Origin: Fervidobacterium sp.
Lineage (GTDB): Bacteria; Thermotogota; Thermotogae; Thermotogales; Fervidobacteriaceae
Length of the DNA: 64,000 nt
Assembly (NCBI GenBank): GCA_026419195.1
Contig: JANZZV010000008.1
Span: forward strand, 18,915-82,914
Direction: 5' to 3'
The notes beneath the pieces are model-generated. The model made no database searches, was not told the DNA's origin, and worked only from the letters and a program-made list of their open reading frames with translations. A program made the translations under genes and the position numbers. Position 1 is the stretch's first letter; each line of letters opens with the position of its first letter. Below are positions 1-8,811 of this stretch, piece by piece.

Positions 1-344
1 GTAAGGTATTATCAGAATGGCGACTTGCCAAACACTTTGAAGTAAACGAAAAAAAATACGTGCTTTTTGGAATACCTGATAAAGTTTTCTTTAAGGATAA
101 CAAGATCTATGTCGTTGATTTTAAGTGTACTTATCTTAGTTGGGGAACATTAGAACTAGAAAAATTTATATTTCAAATGCAATTTTACATGTATCTTCTG
201 AAAGACTTTGGAAAAGTGGAACGTGGTTATATTGTAAATATAAAGACCGGCTGGGTTGTTACCGTAGAATGTCCGGATGAAAAATTTACAGAGCAAATCG
301 CTGAAAAAATCAGACTGTTTGAATCAGCTGAGGTGGTGATTTAA
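1..344 (+). CDS. C-terminal end of an AddA/RecB-type PD-(D/E)XK nuclease (5' truncated by window edge)
   Basis: The frame is open to the left edge of the window, so only the last ~113 residues are visible; the GTG at 60 is internal. The visible part carries the RecB-type nuclease signature: an acidic residue in GIPDKVFF, the catalytic strand VVDFK (D-x-K), then the Q-rich helix QMQFYMYLL expected of motif QxxxY. In AddA/RecB helicase-nucleases this domain sits at the C-terminus and makes the strand cut during double-strand-break processing. The gene directly downstream, two bases away, is AddB-like, which supports an AddAB-type pair. The helicase part is outside the window, so it could also be a stand-alone nuclease. 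Confidence 0.72.
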   Translation, partial: KVLSEWRLAKHFEVNEKKYVLFGIPDKVFFKDNKIYVVDFKCTYLSWGTLELEKFIFQMQFYMYLLKDFGKVERGYIVNIKTGWVVTVECPDEKFTEQIAEKIRLFESAEVVI

Positions 345-346
345 CA

Positions 347-3300
347 GTGGAAAAAAATAAAAAAGCCCTCGTCATTCCAGTAAACAACGAACATTTTGAT
401 TTGATAGTATCTCAAATACAACAAATTTATTTAGAGAATCCTTTCGATTTTCTTTTCATAGGTCCAACTGGTTTCTACACACGCCAAATTGCAGATAAAA
501 TGGCTCAGAATATGGGCAAGACGTTAAATAGGAACGCGTTTTTAGTCATAAACCAATACGTTACCGAATTGCTGTTGCAAAGCAACTATGATGCCGAAGT
601 ACTCGATAGAGACTTTTATACAATTTACATATCAAAAACTATTGAAGAAATGTACGAAGAAGCAAGAAAAAGCGAAGATAACGTTGATAACCAAAGGATT
701 CTGCTTCTAAGGACTTTGTCAAAATCGAACACGATCATTCAATATATTGTAGAGATATTTGAAAAACTTTGGGAATTAGAATTGTACGGTGAACAAATAG
801 AAACAACTGGACATTACGCTCTTGTTCAAAGTATTTTAAATGACGAAAGCACGTTTGCACAAATAGTAAGAGATATAGTTACAAACATAAAACAGGCAGT
901 AAAAATGCTTCAGTCAAGAAGTGTTTACGACCCGATTAGTGTGTACAATTGGTATATTAATAATGCAAAGCATATAGAAAAGCAAAGGAAATATCTTGTA
1001 ATAAGTGGCTTTTTCGATATGCCACTTCTAATACAAAAAGCTTTAAAAGAGATGATTGAAAAAAGCGAAAATGTTATCTTCTTTGTTTGGCAAAAAATAG
1101 AAGACGAACCGTTTGAGACTCTCAGAGAAATATACAAGTTTCTTGAAGAATTGAATTTCCAATTTGACTACACACTTTGTCCAGAAGAGAGTATCAGTGT
1201 TAAGAAGCTTTTAGAAAAAAACGACATCTCTTGCGTGGATACAGAAAATGTTTACTTTCAGTACCAATATATTGTTAAAGAAGTCAAAAAATTGCTCTTG
1301 GATGGAGTAAAACCAGAAGATATAGGTATTGTTGTTCCTAATTCAACCATTAGCTTGCGGATAATGGATGAATTCGAAGAAGCGAAGATCCCATACAGAT
1401 ACAGTGGAAAAAATTCGCTTGTGGAGAGCCAAATTGTTAAAATTTTATTGCAACCCTTAGTAACTATTGAAAACAACTATAATAGTGAGGACTTGCTCGC
1501 CTTGATCGAATCTCCATTGTTAGGAATTAAAAAAAATTCCAACAAAGAAGACACACTTAATATGACCCAATCTTTTCTTGTCCAAAAAAGAACTCTCACA
1601 ATGGACGAGATAGAACAACTGTTTAAAGAATACAATTATTTTTCGATAAACCTAACACCATCTGAAATGAAGGATAAAGAAAAAAGGCAGGAAGTTTACT
1701 TCAAAAACCTCAACGAAGATATTGAATTTCTGAAAGGAAAGTTGAAACAAAATGAGCAAGAATTCGATGGTGAAGAAAGTGAAGATGAAGAAGAGATAGA
1801 TGTAATGGCTTCGGTAAAGGAACGATTAGAAAAATTGGAGAATTTTAAACATATAATGGAAAGAACTTTCGAAATATTGGATGATATACATGAAAGTAGA
1901 AAAAACGATGTGGACTTTTTCGATTGGTATAGGGGGTTTATCGAGAAATTTATAAACTCTAACGACACGCTCAGTAAACTTGGCAAAACCAAGTCTTCCT
2001 ATTCAACTTTTTCAACTATTAAGAGTCTTGGAAAGGAACTGAATGCGTTTTCTAAATTTATTGAGGTGTTGAACAAGTTAGAAATGTACATAAAAAAACT
2101 AAGAGAAAGCAATATTGTGAAAGAACTTAAGAGCTGGGATAGGATATTTAAATTTCTCCAAGTACTTCTAAACACAGTTGGGTATAGGGACACATTTAAA
2201 TCGGCTAATGTAATTGATATTATTGACATATCAACAGCAAGGTTTGTAACAAAGAAGTACAAATTTTTTGTGGAATTCACTGATGATTACTATCCTTCAA
2301 TAAACAAGATAAATCCTCTCTTGTACAGAACAAACAACGAACGTTCAAAGATATACGAGGTACTTGAAAATAACGAACGTAGAAACGTGATCTTATCCTT
2401 CGTCTTTTCTGAGTGTGCAAAGTTGTTATTTCCTCGTGCTACAAACACTGGCGAAGAGCTTGTTAGATCAAAGTATATCTCCGAATTCTGTAACGTCTAC
2501 GAGCAAGCAACGTTCACAATAAACGATATATTTAAAGAAATCGACTACAAAATTTATAAGTTGAAAAATTCTACAAAACAAAAATTTTATATTAAACCTT
2601 TTGATTTCATTGTCGGACAAACTAATGTGTTTGACTTCAGTCACTCGAAGTTATCAAACTACTTACGTTGTCCGCTGCAATTTTATTACTCATCTATAGC
2701 AGATGTCAGCAAACCAGTAAAATCAAGCGAAAAATTATCGATAGGTGTTGGATTAATTGTCCACAGAGTGTTGAGAAGATTTTTTGAAAAACCAATTGGG
2801 TTTCATATAGACGAAGATGAGGTAAAAAACTGGATACGTGAAGAATATAGTTCTATATTCTCCGAAGGCATATGGAAATATTCTGTACCTCGGGAAATGA
2901 AAGTCAATGAAATTTTGAAATCATTGATACCTTTGCTAAGAGATTTTGTAGAATCAAGAAGAATAATAAAACTCAACGCAAAGTCTTTTAAACCAGGAAA
3001 AGACGGAAAGAAAACTAATGCAAATTTAATATCTGAAAATACCGTTGCCTTAGAAAAAGAATTTAGAATAAATCACGGAAAATACAATTTAATAGTCCGC
3101 ATTGATAGGATAGACAAAGTAGAGCAAAACTATGCAATGGAAGATGAGAAAACCCCGATTGATAGACCTGCATATGCGATAATAGATTACAAACACTCAA
3201 CATCCACTGATAACTCTCAAATCGAGCAGTTATTATTGTATGATTATGTAATTTCAAATTCAGAAAACGATCTGATTCCAAAAGATAAACCCGTAGATTT

Positions 3301-3706
3301 TTATCTTATTTTACTTGCAACAAAGTTGAGTAATGGAGGTTACAAATACTCATATGTAAAGAAGGAAATAAGTGAATCACAGTATTTAGTTTTCAAAGTA
3401 AAAACTGAAGGAGAGGAAAAAAATAACTTTATTGTCATTGAAACAAAAGAATTTATCGACTGGCTAACTGAACTGCTTAATGAAATATCTCTAAATGGTG
3501 ACTTTACTCCCGTGTTTATAGACCCAACCTCGAAAAGTTTTATAAACAAAATTTCTACCACGGAAAATCAGGAGTTTGACGTTCCAAAAGGATCAAAACA
3601 GACCAGAAAATGTCGCGGATATGGAAAGCTTGGTCCAATGAATTGTCCCTATGAACCTGTTTGTTCAGTGTTTGAAGTTTACGGGATTAAATTGGTAAAA
3701 GGTTAG
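347..3706 (+). CDS. AddB-like PD-(D/E)XK nuclease with probable Fe-S cluster
   Basis: Predicted 1119-residue DNA-repair nuclease, probable partner of the upstream AddA-like protein. GTG start with SD AGGTGGTGA at 331-339, overlapping the end of the previous gene. The C-terminal nuclease domain shows LSNYLRCPLQFYY (Cys775), RIDRID, the catalytic IIDYK (Asp947, Lys949), a Q-helix, and CRGYGKLGPMNC-PYEPVC (Cys1089, Cys1100, Cys1106). One upstream Cys plus three terminal ones is the layout of the 4Fe-4S staple in AddB/Cas4-type nucleases. In the N-terminal region, where AddB carries a Walker A motif, the sequence is GPTGFYTR (from Gly39) without GK[S/T], so ATP use looks lost. A Glu/Asp-rich stretch lies near residues 465-490. 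Confidence 0.75.
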   Translation: MEKNKKALVIPVNNEHFDLIVSQIQQIYLENPFDFLFIGPTGFYTRQIADKMAQNMGKTLNRNAFLVINQYVTELLLQSNYDAEVLDRDFYTIYISKTIEEMYEEARKSEDNVDNQRILLLRTLSKSNTIIQYIVEIFEKLWELELYGEQIETTGHYALVQSILNDESTFAQIVRDIVTNIKQAVKMLQSRSVYDPISVYNWYINNAKHIEKQRKYLVISGFFDMPLLIQKALKEMIEKSENVIFFVWQKIEDEPFETLREIYKFLEELNFQFDYTLCPEESISVKKLLEKNDISCVDTENVYFQYQYIVKEVKKLLLDGVKPEDIGIVVPNSTISLRIMDEFEEAKIPYRYSGKNSLVESQIVKILLQPLVTIENNYNSEDLLALIESPLLGIKKNSNKEDTLNMTQSFLVQKRTLTMDEIEQLFKEYNYFSINLTPSEMKDKEKRQEVYFKNLNEDIEFLKGKLKQNEQEFDGEESEDEEEIDVMASVKERLEKLENFKHIMERTFEILDDIHESRKNDVDFFDWYRGFIEKFINSNDTLSKLGKTKSSYSTFSTIKSLGKELNAFSKFIEVLNKLEMYIKKLRESNIVKELKSWDRIFKFLQVLLNTVGYRDTFKSANVIDIIDISTARFVTKKYKFFVEFTDDYYPSINKINPLLYRTNNERSKIYEVLENNERRNVILSFVFSECAKLLFPRATNTGEELVRSKYISEFCNVYEQATFTINDIFKEIDYKIYKLKNSTKQKFYIKPFDFIVGQTNVFDFSHSKLSNYLRCPLQFYYSSIADVSKPVKSSEKLSIGVGLIVHRVLRRFFEKPIGFHIDEDEVKNWIREEYSSIFSEGIWKYSVPREMKVNEILKSLIPLLRDFVESRRIIKLNAKSFKPGKDGKKTNANLISENTVALEKEFRINHGKYNLIVRIDRIDKVEQNYAMEDEKTPIDRPAYAIIDYKHSTSTDNSQIEQLLLYDYVISNSENDLIPKDKPVDFYLILLATKLSNGGYKYSYVKKEISESQYLVFKVKTEGEEKNNFIVIETKEFIDWLTELLNEISLNGDFTPVFIDPTSKSFINKISTTENQEFDVPKGSKQTRKCRGYGKLGPMNCPYEPVCSVFEVYGIKLVKG

Positions 3707-3739
3707 CTTTTGATTTTGTTCTAAAGGAGGGAAGGATCT

Positions 3740-4414
3740 ATGTCATATACAATTATGATTTTTCTTTTAATTTCAGTATTTATTGCCGATGGATTAATAA
3801 TTTATACGGTTTACAAAGTTAACAAAACAAACTATGAACAGAGGAAAAAGATTTTTAATAGCCTGGGATATAGAATAATAGAGGCAAAAAGTAAGGAACA
3901 TAAGAGCATCATTAAAATTTTTGAAAAGGTAAGAAATATCCCTGTTTTGCTGTTAAGGTTTGATTTTATTGTAGAACTTTCTCATGGTAGTTATTTCTTC
4001 GAGGTTGTTGCTAATCAAAAAAACCCAGCTCCTTATACTTATGGAATTTTGGAAATGATACCCGATGAATTGCAAAATTTTCCAGATTTTGCAATCTCAA
4101 AAAGGTCTTTATTTGGTAAATTATACACAAAAACACAAGATCCATTTTTAAGAGATTACAAACTTTATCCTGAAGAAATGTTTGGTATGCTTGTGAATTC
4201 GTCAATTTATGAAGACTTAAAAAATCTATTTAGCAAGAATGCTGGTAAGCAAGTTAAAAAATTTGGTGAATACGTTGCATACTACGAAACTCTATCAAAA
4301 AGCATCAAGATAGAGAATCTATACGATAAACTACAAGAATTTGAACAATTCAAGAAAAATTTTTTGGAGTTAATTTCTCAAATGAATTTAGAAAAACCGA
4401 AGTTGGAATCTTAG
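3740..4414 (+). CDS. membrane-anchored protein of unknown function
   Basis: 224 residues. ATG start with a strong SD (AAAGGAGGG at 3723-3731). Residues 3-26 form one hydrophobic segment (IMIFLLISVFIADGLIIY), probably an N-terminal anchor. The remainder is charged and ends in a helical, Lys/Glu-rich tail of about 45 residues with coiled-coil character. I recognise no family. It follows the nuclease gene by 33 bases and may be cotranscribed, but nothing in the sequence ties it to DNA repair. Confidence 0.6.
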   Translation: MSYTIMIFLLISVFIADGLIIYTVYKVNKTNYEQRKKIFNSLGYRIIEAKSKEHKSIIKIFEKVRNIPVLLLRFDFIVELSHGSYFFEVVANQKNPAPYTYGILEMIPDELQNFPDFAISKRSLFGKLYTKTQDPFLRDYKLYPEEMFGMLVNSSIYEDLKNLFSKNAGKQVKKFGEYVAYYETLSKSIKIENLYDKLQEFEQFKKNFLELISQMNLEKPKLES

Positions 4415-4472
4415 AATTCGATGAGAAACGAAATTAATTCTTACGAATCTTATGGAAAAACATAACAACAAT

Positions 4473-5405
4473 TTAACAATTTAATTCTTCTACGAATATT
4501 TTGTCAATTAGCTTTTCAACATCCGACCTTCTACAAAGTCTTGTTCCAGGTGTCATTACTGCTGCGGTTCCTGCAGCGTTAGCCCATCTCAATGCCTCTT
4601 CATCGCTTGCTCCTTCAGATTTTTTCAGAACAAATCCTGCCAAGAATGAATCTCCAGCACCAACAGCACTCTTTACACTTACCTTAATTGTTTTTGTAAA
4701 GAGCACTTTTTCTTTTGAAATGAAATAAGCACCCTCGCCACCAAGAGTTAGCAATATACCACTAAGTTCGTGAACTTCTATCACTTTTCTTGCTTCGGAA
4801 ACTATTTCGTCCTTAGAAGAGATGTGTTTACCTATCAGTCTTTGAAATTCATGGAGGTTAGGTTTTATATAGTCAGGTTGAGCAATTAAGCCTGCTTTTA
4901 GCTTATCACCATCAGCATCGAAATAAACCGTTGCTCCCCATTGCTTGAGAGCAAAAATTATACCAGTATAAAATTCTGAAGCAACTCCCTTAGGCAAACT
5001 TCCGGAAACAACAACTGTATCTTTTTCTCTTACAAGTGCTTGTAATACCTCAAGAACTACCTGCAGCTTTTTAACACTTATTTTTTCTCCTGGCATACTT
5101 ATTCTGTACTGACCTTTGCTCGTTTCTAAAATCACATTCATTCTTGTTTCTTGCGGAACTCTGATTGAGCTATAAATAACACCTTCTTTATCAAGCATTT
5201 CCTCCAGTTTGCGTCCAGTGTCTCCTCCAACAAGAGCAATAGCTATTGAAACACCACCAAGCTCTCTTATAACCCGCGACACATCTATTCCTTTTCCAGC
5301 GGGATAATCAACAACCTTTTTTGCACGAATTGTATCGTCAACGATAAGTTCATCAACATATATATACCTATCAAGGCAAGGATTCATTGTAAGTGTAAAT
5401 ATCAC
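4473..5405 (-). CDS. PfkB-family hexose/1-phosphofructokinase
   Basis: 310-residue sugar-phosphate kinase of the ribokinase/PfkB superfamily, cytoplasmic, resembling 1-phosphofructokinase and tagatose-6-phosphate kinase. The N-terminus TLTMNPCLDRY is typical of FruK/LacC. The substrate loop reads PAGKGIDVSRV, with Asp where FruK/LacC normally have Asn (GKGIN). The anion-hole and catalytic-base motif AVGAGDSFLAGF is intact near residue 245. GTG start, chosen for the SD GGAGAGGAG six bases upstream. It is the last gene of a three-gene operon, 24 bases after a GAF-like protein. The exact substrate (fructose 1-phosphate, tagatose 6-phosphate or another) cannot be told from sequence. Confidence 0.82.
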   Translation of the reverse strand: MIFTLTMNPCLDRYIYVDELIVDDTIRAKKVVDYPAGKGIDVSRVIRELGGVSIAIALVGGDTGRKLEEMLDKEGVIYSSIRVPQETRMNVILETSKGQYRISMPGEKISVKKLQVVLEVLQALVREKDTVVVSGSLPKGVASEFYTGIIFALKQWGATVYFDADGDKLKAGLIAQPDYIKPNLHEFQRLIGKHISSKDEIVSEARKVIEVHELSGILLTLGGEGAYFISKEKVLFTKTIKVSVKSAVGAGDSFLAGFVLKKSEGASDEEALRWANAAGTAAVMTPGTRLCRRSDVEKLIDKIFVEELNC

Positions 5406-5429
5406 AAAGCTCCTCTCCTTTTTAACATT

Positions 5430-7103
5430 TTATTCTAAGAATATCTTCGGCAAAATGCTGTAACACCTATCACCAAAGTCAATAGTAACAGTTGCTAAGT
5501 CATCTTTACCTTCAATTATAGCCAGTTCGTCTTTTGATTTTCTGAGAGATCTGAATTCACCAAATCTCAAAATGTCCTCTTTTGAGAATGAATTTTTATT
5601 AAGTAAGATGGAATATTCTATGGAACTAAACAGAACAATGCTACTTAACACAAGAAGTTTTTCATCTTCTAAGGTTAAAGGCCTCTTTAATTCGTAATAA
5701 ACTTTCCCATAAACTGATGCAACATTTTTTATCATTAGTTCATTTAAGCTATCTATTTGTCCGTACACATACTTGTCATAGAGAGATATACCTTTTATAA
5801 CAAATGGGAAAAAGCTTTTACTGTAAGTTTCGAAAACATCCAATATATCTTCTGGAGCCATTTCTTGAAAAGCAAGATAATTTTCGACTATAAAAGATAT
5901 CACTGTGTTGTAAAATTCAACGACATTCTTTTCCTTGATGAGTTGTTCGTGATAAAATACATTTTGGATTGCTCTGAGTATTTCTGTAGAAATCGTTTGC
6001 TTTATCAATTCCTTTACTTGTTCACTCAAATAACCAGGTAACACTTCCTCGCCTACAATTATAAATACATTTTCATCCATCAATTCAAAACTGTAAAAAT
6101 CAAGTGCTTTCGATAGTTCTTCTTTAATTTCATCATATGTGATCAGATTTGGAAAAGCTCTTTTCTCAAAAGTTTTATAAAATGTCAGCCTTAGATTTTC
6201 CTTTCCTTCATAAAGTAATACATGCTTTGCTTGGTAAACTTCCGCTATATAGTCCACTATGTTCTTTTTAAGTTCATCAAAGTTTTTTGAAGATAAGACA
6301 TAAACAGAAAACTCAGATAAAGAACGCAAAATAAATTCATACTGTTGTACAAGTTTTTCATTCTTTCCAAAAATTTCTGCACTTTTCATCAGATCTCTAC
6401 CTTTTTGAAAAACAAGGCCAATAGCGCTGAGTATACTTTGTTCTTCAATTTCAAGATCCTTTCTTTCAAGCAATACATAAAATTTCTCGCCCTCACTTCC
6501 TTCAAACTCAAATCCAAAGCCCTCCGATGTTTTACCGAATATCAATCCGTTGAATTTTGGAGTTTCTATCTCCTTCTCGAATTTGAAATTTCCCACGAAA
6601 TAGATTAAATGGGAACGTTCCTTGAGGCGTCTATACACACCTACAGAAGTTACAAATAGCTCACTGATCGTTTCTGCAAAAAGTGGTAAAAGAAGTTCAG
6701 TGGGAAGTGGTTCAGTTAAAGATGAAAGAATCGAACCTATTCCACTGATTTGATAAGAAAACTTTGTTAAACGCTGTTCTATATCGGTCAACTTTCTAAA
6801 CTTTTCAGAGTCTGCGTAGATACTTTTTAATTCTTCTGGTAGAGGTTCTTTCGAAAAAATCAATACCTCTTCCATTTCAAAAACATAAGGAAGAAAATGA
6901 AATGCTTCCTTGGCTTTTTCGATGCCATCAAAAACAAAATCTTCTACTAAGACTTCGTTAAAAAAACTCACAATCCAATAACCCGAAAAATCACTTGACT
7001 TTCTTAATGCTACCACGTTCTTAAAAAACTTTAGAATATATTCATCTAAGAGTGTTGTCCCGAAAACTTTTGAGTATTCCACAAGATCTCCAAAACACAT
7101 CAT
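5430..7103 (-). CDS. large cytoplasmic protein with GAF-like segments, unknown function
   Basis: 557 residues, no signal peptide or membrane helix. Two stretches look like GAF-type modules: a helix followed by beta strands near residues 105-230, and a clearer one near 255-400 (LVQQYEFILRSLSEFSVYVL leading into AEVYQAKHVLLY). No kinase, GGDEF or output domain is visible. The start overlaps the stop of the upstream DUF342 gene in ATGA, so translation is probably coupled; two ATGs in tandem make the exact start ambiguous by one codon. The pairing suggests a sensory or scaffolding role with the DUF342 protein, which is inference only. Confidence 0.55.
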   Translation of the reverse strand: MMCFGDLVEYSKVFGTTLLDEYILKFFKNVVALRKSSDFSGYWIVSFFNEVLVEDFVFDGIEKAKEAFHFLPYVFEMEEVLIFSKEPLPEELKSIYADSEKFRKLTDIEQRLTKFSYQISGIGSILSSLTEPLPTELLLPLFAETISELFVTSVGVYRRLKERSHLIYFVGNFKFEKEIETPKFNGLIFGKTSEGFGFEFEGSEGEKFYVLLERKDLEIEEQSILSAIGLVFQKGRDLMKSAEIFGKNEKLVQQYEFILRSLSEFSVYVLSSKNFDELKKNIVDYIAEVYQAKHVLLYEGKENLRLTFYKTFEKRAFPNLITYDEIKEELSKALDFYSFELMDENVFIIVGEEVLPGYLSEQVKELIKQTISTEILRAIQNVFYHEQLIKEKNVVEFYNTVISFIVENYLAFQEMAPEDILDVFETYSKSFFPFVIKGISLYDKYVYGQIDSLNELMIKNVASVYGKVYYELKRPLTLEDEKLLVLSSIVLFSSIEYSILLNKNSFSKEDILRFGEFRSLRKSKDELAIIEGKDDLATVTIDFGDRCYSILPKIFLE

Positions 7104-8632
7104 TCGAACTTCACCTCATTGTCTTCATCTATGTACAAAACCCTAAAATATGATTCTGCTATGTCAACGGGTTTATCTTTAAGTATGACTTTCAAATCTC
7201 GAGCTTTTGACGTTATATAGACAGCTCCTTCACCTTTAACATGTGACAATAAATCCTTAATTTCTTCAATTCTTGACTCAAGTTTGCCATACATTTCAAG
7301 CATTTTTTTGTACTTTTCGGTAAATTCTTTTTGCATTTTGAGTTCTTTTTCCATCTCATGTGCACTTAACTTGCCTTCAACTAATCTAGTGACACATTCT
7401 TTTATCCTTATGGAGAGATCGATCATTATCTTTTTTGTTTTCTCTTTCTCGTCCTCGAGTTTCTTGATAATACTGACAAGTTCCCTTCGAGAAAAACCTT
7501 CAACCCTCAATTTTCTCTTGCCTCCGACTATTTCCTTGACATATGCAGCGTACTTTAAAGAAAGTTCCGTATTTACGAGTTTTCCACTTTCACCACTCAA
7601 GAAAAGTGAACCTTCACATTTTACTTCACTGTTCATAATATACTCGTTAACAAATATATCCCCACCTACGTTTATTTTTGCATCTTGGATGAATTTAGCA
7701 CTCAAATTTTTCTTACATGAAACTTCTGTCTTTTCACCACCGAAAATTCCACCTTTCACTGTTACACTTTCCTCGGCTTGTATGATACAATCTTTCTCGA
7801 CACCACCTTCTATCGTTATATTTTTCTTAGAAATTACCTTGAACCCAGCTCTTACCCAACCTTTTATGTATACATCAACCTCGGAATTGATATTGCCTGT
7901 TGAAATGTCCACATCTCCTGGAATATAAAGCACGGGGTCTACAGAAAACTTGTTATCCTCAAATTTCAAGACACCTTCAATCCTTGCCCTTATCAAATTG
8001 TTATCCAAATAAACGTTGTCACCTAAAACGTAAACTGCTTTTTCACCTTTTTTAGATTTGAGAACTCTGCCCGTGACTGTCATACCGTCGATACCGTCTG
8101 TTGGAGGAATTATTTCAGCAATAATCTGGTCTTTTTTGACAAATCTGAATATATCAAGATCGTAAAGATTTACCCTACCTTCCTTGGATAACTCTCTAAT
8201 TCTCTTCTTTGGCAATTCAACATGCATTACTATTCTTCCGTCATCGCCATTTACCGGTACCTTTCCAATAGCTGCTACAAACTCTACATTTTGTTTCTCC
8301 AAATTTTTTTTGATTTCTTCTTCAAGAATACCGTAAACAACTCCAGAGTTTTTAAGCTTCTCAAGAACCTTTTCAAAAGAAAAGGCTACTTTGACATTGA
8401 TTTTGACCCTTGCCTCCATTTCATCAGGAGAAATAAGAACTGTTATATCCTCCGGTAAAATCTCCTCTATGCTTTCGTCTTCTTTTGCTCCAAACTTTAT
8501 CAAGAAATCAAAATTTTGCCTGATTCCAAGTGCGGACAATTTCTCAATTATCTCTTTAATCTCTTGCTGACTTAATCGGCCACGTCCTTTCTTTATATAA
8601 AGTGCGCTTCCTGCGCCGAATATCTCGTACAA
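7100..8632 (-). CDS. DUF342 (FapA-type) beta-helix protein
   Basis: About 510 residues. The core, roughly residues 150-360, has the DUF342/FapA pattern: PPTDGIDGMTVTGR, then repeated short strands rich in G, V and I (VDPVLYIPGDVD, VDVYIKGWVRAG, ITIEGGVEKDC) forming a right-handed beta-helix, followed by a long coiled coil (~375-470). In Bacillus FapA is involved in polymer control and localisation; the exact role in this lineage is unknown. I prefer TTG at 8632, six bases after AGGTG; the GTG at 8641 is the alternative and would sit right on the SD. First gene of an operon driven by a near-consensus promoter at 8672-8701. Confidence 0.8.
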   Translation of the reverse strand: MYEIFGAGSALYIKKGRGRLSQQEIKEIIEKLSALGIRQNFDFLIKFGAKEDESIEEILPEDITVLISPDEMEARVKINVKVAFSFEKVLEKLKNSGVVYGILEEEIKKNLEKQNVEFVAAIGKVPVNGDDGRIVMHVELPKKRIRELSKEGRVNLYDLDIFRFVKKDQIIAEIIPPTDGIDGMTVTGRVLKSKKGEKAVYVLGDNVYLDNNLIRARIEGVLKFEDNKFSVDPVLYIPGDVDISTGNINSEVDVYIKGWVRAGFKVISKKNITIEGGVEKDCIIQAEESVTVKGGIFGGEKTEVSCKKNLSAKFIQDAKINVGGDIFVNEYIMNSEVKCEGSLFLSGESGKLVNTELSLKYAAYVKEIVGGKRKLRVEGFSRRELVSIIKKLEDEKEKTKKIMIDLSIRIKECVTRLVEGKLSAHEMEKELKMQKEFTEKYKKMLEMYGKLESRIEEIKDLLSHVKGEGAVYITSKARDLKVILKDKPVDIAESYFRVLYIDEDNEVKFE

Positions 8633-8671
8633 TCGGACCACCTACCTGAACTGTTGATAGTTTATAATATA

Positions 8672-8701
8672 ATTATACATCAACTCCTAAGGTAATTTCA
8701 A
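8672..8701 (-). promoter_or_regulatory. sigma-70-type promoter for the DUF342 operon
   Basis: On the minus strand TTGAAA (8701-8696) and a perfect TATAAT (8677-8672) are separated by 18 bases. Transcription would start near 8665, about 30 bases before the first gene of the DUF342/GAF-like/PfkB operon. Confidence 0.68.
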
Positions 8702-8757
8702 TAGAGTCGTATAAGTTCATTTGAGAATGGGGTATGGTTTTCGAAAAATACAATTTG

Positions 8758-8766
8758 TGATAAAAT
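8758..8766 (+). promoter_or_regulatory. possible extended -10 promoter for the diguanylate cyclase
   Basis: TGATAAAAT at 8758-8766 is an extended -10 box (TGn plus TAAAAT) 46 bases before the ATG. The -35 region is poor (TTTTCG), so this is a weaker call than the others in the window. Confidence 0.4.
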
Positions 8767-8811
8767 ACATAAGGAAACCATCTTTCAGAAAGATAATAAG
8801 GAGGAACATAA

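Noticed and set aside
7284..7928. 214-codon open frame on the plus strand
   Set aside because: It is antisense to the DUF342 coding region, has a Ser/Phe-rich shadow composition and no SD.
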